A stretch of DNA of 38,651 bases, taken from NCBI GenBank assembly GCA_964493515.1, contig CAZBNJ010000016.1, forward strand, positions 1 through 38,651. The letters are read 5' to 3'. Source of the DNA: CANRIN01 sp964493515. Its GTDB lineage: Bacteria; Bacillota; Clostridia; Oscillospirales; JAAYOS01. Under the pieces are notes generated by a model. That model was given only the letters and a program-made list of their open reading frames with translations. It ran no database searches and was not told the DNA's origin. Position 1 is the stretch's first letter, and each line of letters begins with the position of its first letter. This document shows positions 21,293-28,019 of this stretch, piece after piece. The position numbers and the translations under genes are program-made.

Positions 21293-23542
21293 ATGAAAAA
21301 ACGTATCATAGCCGTCGCGCTCGGCGTGGTGATGGCGCTCAGTGCCGCCGCACAGGCAGCAGCGCTGCCGGAGGGTGCATCGTCGTACGGCCCGACATCC
21401 GCAGGCGACACCGCTTTCGAGGCGAACAGCGATGCGCTCGCCCGCGTGACGCTCGCGGTCAAGGGTGCGCTCGGCATCGACGACAGCTACACCTCGTTCA
21501 GCGGCTCGAGCAGCAAGACCGGCGCGCTCAACTACTGGTCGCTCAACTGGTCGAGCGATGACGGCAGCATATATGTCCGCGCAAACGACGCGGGCAAGGT
21601 GCTTTCGTACAGCTACTACGACTCGTCGAGCGATGTTGCGGTGGAGTGGTCGCGGCTCTTCTCGGCGCGTATCCCGCAGAACAGCCGTGAGGACGCGCTC
21701 GAAGCCGCAAAGGCCTTTATCGCTCCCCTGCTCGACGAAAACGAGTCGGTCGAGTGGCAGTCGGCCGGCGGAGTGCGTGAGCTCAGCGTAGACACCTACT
21801 TCATCGCGGGCACGCTTATGATAAACGGAGTGAAGTCGCCGATAAGCATAAACCTCAACGTCCGCGCTTCCGACCTGACCGTCACCCGCTTCAACCGCGG
21901 CGACGGATATACGATGCTTCTGCCCGAGGTGCCGTCCGCAGACGCCCCCGCAGACATCAACGAGGCGGCAAAGCAGCTTCGCGGCGCGTACACGCTCGAG
22001 CTCCAGTATGTCCTCAATGACGACGGACAGCCGGTGCTGCGCTACGTTCTGACCAACTCAAAGGAGCTGCTTGTCGACGCAAAGACCGGCGAGCTTATCG
22101 ACGTCGACGCGCTGCGCGAGGAGATTCGCGACGCGGGCACCGGCGGCTATATGACAGAGGCGGCGGAGGATGCTTCTGACAAGGTACTGATGAGCAACGC
22201 GTCCCTCTCCGCCGTCGAACAGCAGGCCATCGAAAAGCTCGAGGGCGTTAAGGGCATCGACGAGCTGGAGACCGTCGCACGCGCGATGGACGCGCTCGGC
22301 CTCACCTCCAAGTTCTCGCTGGTGAGCTCCAGCTATTCGCAGGTCAGCTACGTCGATCCCGCAGCGCGCGAGGGCGACGAGGAGGACGTGACCGACGTCT
22401 ACGCCACTCTCCGCTTCGTGCGCGATCGCCGGGATGACAACGGCGACATAATCCGCACCTCCAAGACCGTCCGTCTCGACGCAAAGACCGGCGAGTTTAC
22501 GAGCGTCAGCGGCTACTCGAACGAGCCGACCACACTGGACGAAAAGGTCCTTGCCGCAAACGCCGAGGCGTTCGCAAAGGAGCACGCCGAGCACTTCGAC
22601 AGCTATGAGCTGTATGAGGGCAATCAGTATAAGTGGTCGAGCGAGACCTACTTCACATACTATCGCACCGAGAACGGCGTGCCCTTCAAGCAGGACAGCA
22701 TCACCGTCAGCGTCGACGGCTCGGACGGCTCGATAGTCAGCTTCTCGTATGGCTACACCGACGACCTTACCTTCCCGACCACCGACGGCATAATCGACAT
22801 GGACGCCGCCATCGACGCCTACTTCGGCGCGTACACCGTCGAGCTTGGCTATGCCGAGCTGCCGACCGCCGTCACACCGGAGGATCCCCGTCCGCTCTGC
22901 GCCGCGTTTGCCGAAGCGGGTTACAGCTACATCTACGAGCTGCGCCTGGTGTACGGTGCGGAGCTTAACGACGGCTGGCTGCGCGGCGTCGACGCAAAGA
23001 CCGGCGAGGCGATAGTGCAGAAGAGCGAGCCGCGCACGGGCATCACCTACGACGATGCCGACCTGAGCTATGCCGCGGCTATCGCGAAGGAGCTTGGCGA
23101 GTACGGCGTGGGCTACGTCGGCGGCAAGCTGAACCCCACCGCCGCCATCACCCAGCTGGATATGCTCTGCCTGCTGCTCTCCGCGGACGGCTATATGATA
23201 CCCGCCGAGCCGACCGAGGATGACATAAACTACTTCTACACCCGCGCGGAGTGGCTTGGCGTGACCTTTGCCGAGAAGGACCCGACCGCGACCGTCAGCC
23301 GCATCGAGTTCGTCCGCGCGCTGGTCGGCATGACCACCTATGGCAGCGCCGCAAAGCTGGAGGGCATCTGGGCGCCCGGATTTGCCGATGACACGACCCT
23401 CGCCGCAAGCGACATCGGCTATCTCGCCATAGCGAAGGCGCTCGGCATCGTCAGCGGCGACACCGACGGCGGCTTCCATCCGAACGACGCGATGAGCCGT
23501 CAGGACGCGCTCATCGTGCTGTACAACTACATGACAAAGTAA
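21293..23542 (+). CDS. Secreted YcdB/YcdC-domain protein with three SLH domains
   Basis: 749 residues. A Sec signal peptide (MKKRIIAVALGVVMALSAAAQAAA) is followed by YcdB/YcdC-type repeats: an ALGIDDSYTSFSG...NYWSLNWS segment twice in related form, with PepSY-like DG.PVLRYVLT and VDAKTGELIDVD / LDAKTGEFTSVSG / VDAKTGEAIVQ. Three SLH domains end the protein at about 585-640, 641-693 and 694-749; the last is clearest (FADD...IGYLAIAKALGIVSG...FHPNDAMSRQDAL). SLH domains bind pyruvylated wall polymer, which fits CsaB at 3480-5693. Role of the repeats is unknown, possibly envelope maintenance or protease inhibition. ATG 21293 has GGAGG with a 9-nt spacer; the ECF promoter implies induction by envelope stress. 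Confidence 0.9.
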   Translation: MKKRIIAVALGVVMALSAAAQAAALPEGASSYGPTSAGDTAFEANSDALARVTLAVKGALGIDDSYTSFSGSSSKTGALNYWSLNWSSDDGSIYVRANDAGKVLSYSYYDSSSDVAVEWSRLFSARIPQNSREDALEAAKAFIAPLLDENESVEWQSAGGVRELSVDTYFIAGTLMINGVKSPISINLNVRASDLTVTRFNRGDGYTMLLPEVPSADAPADINEAAKQLRGAYTLELQYVLNDDGQPVLRYVLTNSKELLVDAKTGELIDVDALREEIRDAGTGGYMTEAAEDASDKVLMSNASLSAVEQQAIEKLEGVKGIDELETVARAMDALGLTSKFSLVSSSYSQVSYVDPAAREGDEEDVTDVYATLRFVRDRRDDNGDIIRTSKTVRLDAKTGEFTSVSGYSNEPTTLDEKVLAANAEAFAKEHAEHFDSYELYEGNQYKWSSETYFTYYRTENGVPFKQDSITVSVDGSDGSIVSFSYGYTDDLTFPTTDGIIDMDAAIDAYFGAYTVELGYAELPTAVTPEDPRPLCAAFAEAGYSYIYELRLVYGAELNDGWLRGVDAKTGEAIVQKSEPRTGITYDDADLSYAAAIAKELGEYGVGYVGGKLNPTAAITQLDMLCLLLSADGYMIPAEPTEDDINYFYTRAEWLGVTFAEKDPTATVSRIEFVRALVGMTTYGSAAKLEGIWAPGFADDTTLAASDIGYLAIAKALGIVSGDTDGGFHPNDAMSRQDALIVLYNYMTK

Positions 23543-23560
23543 GTCCACAACAAAACGCGA

Positions 23561-23589
23561 AAAAAGCGGAGGGTCTCCCTCCGCTTTTT
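23561..23589. terminator. Bidirectional terminator between the SLH gene and the flavoprotein operon
   Basis: AAAAAGCGGAGGG, loop TCT, CCCTCCGCTTTTT: a perfect 13-bp stem with T-run on both strands, between convergent genes. Confidence 0.92.
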
Positions 23590-23606
23590 GCTGTTTAACC
23601 GCAGCT

Positions 23607-25160
23607 TCAGCCGCCGTAGATGATGTGCTCCGCCGTGCGGATGCCATCCACCGCCGCCGACATGATGCCTCCCGCGTAGCCGCAGCCCTCGCCGCACGGA
23701 TATATCCCGCGCACGCTCGACTGCCCGCTGTCGTCGCGCAGGATGCGCACCGGCGAGCTTGAGCGGCTCTCCACGCCTATCATCGCCGCCGCGTCGCTGT
23801 CAAATCCGCGTATTTTCCGACCGAAGATCGGGATGCCGCTCCGCAGCGAATTTGTGACAAAATCGGGCAATATCGCACCCAGATCGCAGATATTCACGCC
23901 CGGTCTGTACGTCGTTTCGACTTCCCTGCCGCCATCGCGACCCGCCAAAAAGCCGCCTATCGACTGTGCCGGAGCGCGGTAGCTTGACCCTCCCGCGAGG
24001 TACGCCGCGCGCTCGAGCCGCCGCTGAAATTCCACTCCGGCAAGCACTCCGCCCTCGCCAAAGTCCTGCGGCAGAGCGCCTACGAGCACCGCGGAGTTCG
24101 CAAACCGACCGTCCCGCGCGTGCAGGCTCATGCCGTTCGTGACCACCGTCTCCGGCTCGCTCGCCGCCGCGACCACCTGCCCGCCAGGGCACATGCAAAA
24201 GGTGTAGACGCCGCGTCCGTTGTCGAGATGCGCCGCGAGCTTGTACTCCGCCGGCGGCAGCGTCCCCCGCTCACGACCGTATTGCGCGCGGTCTATCATC
24301 GACTGCTCGTGCTCGACGCGCACGCCTATCGAAAACGCCTTGCGCTCCATCGCCATCCCTTGCGCCGCAAGCATTTCAAACGTGTCGCGCGCGCTGTGCC
24401 CGAGTGCCAGCACCGCCTGTCGCGTCGGCAGCTCGTATTCGCCATCAGATGTTGCGATTTTCAGCGATTTCAGCCCCGAATCGTCGATGTTATAGCCGAC
24501 AAACCTCGCTCCAAAGCGTATCTCTCCGCCCAGTTCCTCTATCGCCGCGCGCATCCGTCCCACCACGCCGCGCAACAGGTCGGTTCCGATGTGCGGGTGC
24601 GCGAGGTAGGCTATCTCCTCCGGCGCGCCCGCCTGCGTAAATGTCGTCAATACGTCCGAAATTCGCGGGTCTTTTATGCCGGTAGTGAGTTTTCCATCCG
24701 AAAAAGTTCCTGCTCCGCCCTCACCGAACTGCACGTTCGACTCCGGGTCGAGCGCACCGCCCGACCAGAATTTTTCGACCGCGCGCACCCGCTCGGCGAT
24801 AGGCTGTCCGCGCTCGATCACGATCGGCCGCAGCCCAGCTCTCGCAAGGGTCAGCGCCGCGAACAGCCCCGCCGGACCGCTTCCGACCACCACCGGCGGC
24901 AGGTCTATCCGACGCTCCTTCGCGGCGGCGCAGAGCTTGTCCGACGCACGCAGGAAGTCCTCCGGCTGCTTCGGCTTTTCGCCAACCAAAAGTGTATATA
25001 TCCAGAATATATTCGGCTTTTTGCGCGCATCCAGTGACTTTTTCAGTACAAATATCTCGTCGGTAAAGTCCTTCGGCTTTATCCCAAGTTTTCTCGCGAC
25101 CGCGCGGCGCAGATCGTCCGGCAAGTGATCGGCGGGCAGCTTCAGATCCTGTATCCGCAT
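23607..25160 (-). CDS. FAD-dependent dehydrogenase, COG2509 type
   Basis: 517 residues. An N-terminal region of about 85 residues rich in basic patches (LRRAVARKLGIKPKDF, IFVLKKSLDARKKP) precedes the FAD-binding Rossmann motif VVVGSGPAGLFAALTLARAGL and IVIERGQPIAERV. The family pattern continues with VQFGEGGAGTFSDGKLTTG, VLALGHSARDTFEML, and near the end GIYPCGEGCGYAGGIMSAAVDGI, which closes over the flavin. COG2509 enzymes are widespread but uncharacterised. Starts one base after the upstream flavoprotein gene's TGA (ATG 25160, GGGAGG with a 9-nt spacer). Last gene of the ten-gene run, followed by a terminator. Confidence 0.92.
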   Translation of the reverse strand: MRIQDLKLPADHLPDDLRRAVARKLGIKPKDFTDEIFVLKKSLDARKKPNIFWIYTLLVGEKPKQPEDFLRASDKLCAAAKERRIDLPPVVVGSGPAGLFAALTLARAGLRPIVIERGQPIAERVRAVEKFWSGGALDPESNVQFGEGGAGTFSDGKLTTGIKDPRISDVLTTFTQAGAPEEIAYLAHPHIGTDLLRGVVGRMRAAIEELGGEIRFGARFVGYNIDDSGLKSLKIATSDGEYELPTRQAVLALGHSARDTFEMLAAQGMAMERKAFSIGVRVEHEQSMIDRAQYGRERGTLPPAEYKLAAHLDNGRGVYTFCMCPGGQVVAAASEPETVVTNGMSLHARDGRFANSAVLVGALPQDFGEGGVLAGVEFQRRLERAAYLAGGSSYRAPAQSIGGFLAGRDGGREVETTYRPGVNICDLGAILPDFVTNSLRSGIPIFGRKIRGFDSDAAAMIGVESRSSSPVRILRDDSGQSSVRGIYPCGEGCGYAGGIMSAAVDGIRTAEHIIYGG

Positions 25161-25161
25161 C

Positions 25162-26376
25162 TCACTTGCCCTCCCGAATCGCCTGTGCCGCAGCGGTTCC
25201 GGCGATGTGTCCGGTCGCCCACGCCCAGTGAAGATTGTAGCCGCCGCAGTCGCCGTGGACGTCCAACACCTCGCCCGCCGCGTACAGCCCGCCGTCGGTC
25301 AGCGACTCCATCGTCAGCGGTGAGAACTGTCGCGGGCAGACGCCGCCCGCCGTCACCTGCGCGTTGTCGAATCCCATACGTCCGCCAATCGCAAATTCAA
25401 AGTTTTTCAGGCAATACGCCAGCTTTTTCAGCAGTGCATCGTCGAATTTCGCAACTTCAAGCGACAGTTTTTCTACGCCTGCCACGCGGAATATCATATT
25501 TCCCAATCGTTTGTGGAGCATCCCCGCGAAGAAATCCTCCGCCGTTTTCGACGCGAATATCGCGCGACGATGGGTCAGATCGCGCAGTAAGTCATCATCG
25601 CCAAGCTCTGGCAGGAAGTCCAAAACCACTGTGTCGCAAGGCTTTCGCGCGGTCACCTGGAATATCGGAATCCCGCTCAAGCCGTACTCGGTGAACAGCA
25701 CCTCGCCGCGCTCGGAGTGTATTGTCGTGCCTCCGCGTAGCGCCCTGACCTCCGCGCGGACACGGATGCCCTTCAGCGCGGCGACCGACGGTTTTGTCAC
25801 CTTCAACTGCACCAAAGCAGGCTGCGGAGGCGTGATCTCGTACCCAAGCGCGCGAAAAAGTTCAAATCCGCTGCCATCCGAGCCAAACTTCGGCGACGCG
25901 CAGCCACCCGCCGCAACTATCACCGCGTCCGCCTCGATATTCCGTCCGTCATCGGCGGATATCTCCCATTTATTGCCGATTTTGCGCAGTTTTGTGACTG
26001 CAAAGTTTTCTATCAGCTCGCAGCCCTCCGCCGCGATGCGCAGTGCGTCGAGCAGTCCCGCCGCGCTCTCGCTTCGCGGGTACACCCGTCCGTCCTCGAC
26101 GTGCGGCGGCACACCGATGCTCTCGAAAAACTCGATGGCCTGCACCGCTCCGAATCGCTCTATCACTTGTGCCGCAAAGGCTCTGTCGCCATGATAGTGC
26201 TCCGGCGATATGTCGGTGTTTGTGAAGTTGCACCGCCCGTTTCCGGTGACGAGTATCTTCTTTCCGGCGCGCGGCAGGCGTTCGAGCAGCAGCACACGAC
26301 CCGCGCCGGCTCGCTTTGCAGCGATCGCCGCCGCAAGTCCCGCTGCGCCCGCGCCTATCACCGCAAGTGTGCTCAC
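25162..26376 (-). CDS. HI0933/YhiN (BaiN-like) flavoprotein
   Basis: 404 residues. FAD-binding VIGAGAAGLAAAIAAKRAG at the start, LVTGNGRCNFTNT (the HI0933 hallmark), VIVAAGGCASPKFGSDGSG, and C-terminal FDNAQVTAGGVC and YAAGEVLDVHGDCGGYNLHWAWATG. The family is called aminoacetone-oxidase-like or BaiN; BaiN was proposed to act in bile acid 7-dehydroxylation in Clostridium scindens, but the reaction of most members is unknown and no bai genes are seen here. GTG 26376 overlaps the ATPase stop by four bases (GTGA), with GGAGG at 7 nt. Paired with a second flavoprotein. Confidence 0.93.
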   Translation of the reverse strand: MSTLAVIGAGAAGLAAAIAAKRAGAGRVLLLERLPRAGKKILVTGNGRCNFTNTDISPEHYHGDRAFAAQVIERFGAVQAIEFFESIGVPPHVEDGRVYPRSESAAGLLDALRIAAEGCELIENFAVTKLRKIGNKWEISADDGRNIEADAVIVAAGGCASPKFGSDGSGFELFRALGYEITPPQPALVQLKVTKPSVAALKGIRVRAEVRALRGGTTIHSERGEVLFTEYGLSGIPIFQVTARKPCDTVVLDFLPELGDDDLLRDLTHRRAIFASKTAEDFFAGMLHKRLGNMIFRVAGVEKLSLEVAKFDDALLKKLAYCLKNFEFAIGGRMGFDNAQVTAGGVCPRQFSPLTMESLTDGGLYAAGEVLDVHGDCGGYNLHWAWATGHIAGTAAAQAIREGK

Positions 26377-27317
26377 TCCGCTTCCTCCTGTGTCTCGTCG
26401 GCGGGCGGCGCGGACAGCACAACGCGTCCGTCCGAGTATTCGAGCCGCACCTTGTTGCCGCTCACGCCGATGCGGTCGAGCATCTCACGCGGTATCTGCA
26501 GCCGTCCCGCGCGGTCGAGCACCGCATACTCGTCCTGTGTCGATTCGTCGTCGGCGAGGCTCGCGACATCGGCGAGATTGCGCCTTACCACAAACTCGCT
26601 TGCGGTCTTGCCGTCGCGTATCGCCACAACGCGCTCGACCTTGCGCGCGAGCATCCGGTCGTGGGTGACGATGACGATGGTGGTGCCCAGCTCGCGATTC
26701 AGCTCACGGAACACATCAAGAATATAGCTCGCCGTCGACAGGTCGACCGAGCCGGTCGGCTCGTCGGCAAGCAGCAGTCTCGGATTGTTCGCGAGCGCCA
26801 GCGCGATGGCTATGCGCTGCTGCTCGCCGCCGGACAGCATGCTGAGCTTGGAATTTCTGCGGTGCGACATTCCGACAAGCTCGAGCAGCTGCAGCGCGCG
26901 GGTCTTGCGGTTCTGCGACAGCACCATCTTTCCCTCGCCCGCCATCTGCATCTTTCCGAACAGCATCGGCATCTGCACGTTCTGCCACGCTGTGAGATAG
27001 GGCAGCAGATTTCGCGCGTTGTTCTGCCACACAAAGCCGACGGTGTTTCGTTTGTAGTCGACAAGCTCCTTTTCGCTGAGCTTGAACAGGTCCTTGCCGT
27101 CGACAATGAGCCGACCCGCGCTCGGTCGGTCGAGACCGCCTATCATGTTGAGGAAGGTGGACTTACCCGAGCCGCTGTTGCCGATTATCGCCATCAGCTC
27201 TCCGCGCGCGACGGTAAGCTCAAGTCCTTGCAGCGCAAGCACTTCGATGTCCTTCGTCTTGTATATCTTTACCAGATTTTCGCACTCGATTATGTTGTCC
27301 CTTATCTGCTCGCTCAC
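26373..27317 (-). CDS. ABC transporter ATPase with C-terminal AbrB-like tail
   Basis: 314 residues. Residues 1 to about 245 are a MacB/LolD-type ATPase: Walker A GNSGSGKST (46-54), Q-loop VWQNNARN, signature LSGGEQQRIA, Walker B LLLADEPTG, switch histidine in VTHDR. After a linker, residues about 260-303 read EYAVLDRAGRLQIPREMLDR then KVRLEYSDGRVVL, which follows the swapped-hairpin pattern of AbrB/SpoVT/MraZ proteins (V-D..GR..IP.e.r..lgi...d.v.i). An ATPase with such a tail is unusual. It would energise the FtsX-type permease together with the other ATPase. GTG 27317 overlaps the previous stop by four bases, with GGAGG at 10 nt. Confidence 0.9.
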   Translation of the reverse strand: MSEQIRDNIIECENLVKIYKTKDIEVLALQGLELTVARGELMAIIGNSGSGKSTFLNMIGGLDRPSAGRLIVDGKDLFKLSEKELVDYKRNTVGFVWQNNARNLLPYLTAWQNVQMPMLFGKMQMAGEGKMVLSQNRKTRALQLLELVGMSHRRNSKLSMLSGGEQQRIAIALALANNPRLLLADEPTGSVDLSTASYILDVFRELNRELGTTIVIVTHDRMLARKVERVVAIRDGKTASEFVVRRNLADVASLADDESTQDEYAVLDRAGRLQIPREMLDRIGVSGNKVRLEYSDGRVVLSAPPADETQEEAE

Positions 27318-28009
27318 TCCGCCTCGACCTCCTCTCCGGTGACAAGTCTGCCGTCGCTGAGCTCGTACACGCAGTCGGCAAGCTCGACGAGGCTCACGTC
27401 GTGGGTGGTCATAACCAGCGTGACACCCTCCGCCTCGATAAGCTCGCGGAATGTCTTCATCACCGCAAACGCCGTGCCGGTGTCCAGCTCGGCGGTAGGC
27501 TCGTCCGCAAACAGCACGGCGGGTCGGTGCGCGATGGCACGGGCTATCGCGACGCGCTGCTGCTCGCCGCCGGACATCTCCTGCGGCATATGGTTCATTC
27601 GCGAGCCGAGTCCGACCAGATGCAGGCACTCCTCCGCGCGCTTTTTGCGCTCCGCGGCGGGCACTCCCGCTATCCGCATGCCAAACTCCACGTTTTCAAA
27701 CGCGGTCATCATCGACACGAGCGCCACCGACTGGAAGATGAAGCCAATCTTCTTTCGGCGAAGCGCGTCGCGTGCCGGCTCACTTGCCGACGTGATGTCC
27801 ACGCCGTCCACCTCCACGCGGCCCTCGGTCGGTCGGTCGAGCGCGCCGAGGATGTTCATAAGCGTCGTTTTTCCCGAGCCGCTGCGCCCGCGAAGTATCG
27901 TCAGTTTGCCGCGCGGGATGCCCAGCGTCACGTCCTTCAGCGCCCAAAATTCGCTGTCGCCGGCTTTGAACGAGCGCCCCACGCCTTCGGCAAGAATTAT
28001 GTTTTCCAT
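27314..28009 (-). CDS. ABC transporter ATPase, MacB/LolD type
   Basis: 231 residues, just the nucleotide-binding domain. Walker A GRSGSGKTT, Q-loop FIFQSVAL, signature EMSGGEQQRVA, Walker B AVLFADEPTAELD, and switch TTHD. The spacing and short length are typical of LolD/MacB ATPases that drive FtsX-type permeases as mechanotransmitters. Next to a second, longer ATPase, so the exporter may use a heterodimer. ATG 28009 has AAGGAGG at 5 nt. Sits 10 nt after the permease gene. Confidence 0.95.
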   Translation of the reverse strand: MENIILAEGVGRSFKAGDSEFWALKDVTLGIPRGKLTILRGRSGSGKTTLMNILGALDRPTEGRVEVDGVDITSASEPARDALRRKKIGFIFQSVALVSMMTAFENVEFGMRIAGVPAAERKKRAEECLHLVGLGSRMNHMPQEMSGGEQQRVAIARAIAHRPAVLFADEPTAELDTGTAFAVMKTFRELIEAEGVTLVMTTHDVSLVELADCVYELSDGRLVTGEEVEAE

Positions 28010-28019
28010 GAGCTCCTCC

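Noticed and set aside
8008..23589. Several perfect inverted repeats as mobile-element ends
   Set aside because: Each sits directly after a stop codon, has a 3-6 nt loop and a T-run, and differs in sequence from the others; they are terminators.
25162..26376. Bile acid 7-dehydroxylation (baiN) gene
   Set aside because: The HI0933/YhiN family is broad and nearly universal in Clostridia; no other bai gene is in the window.
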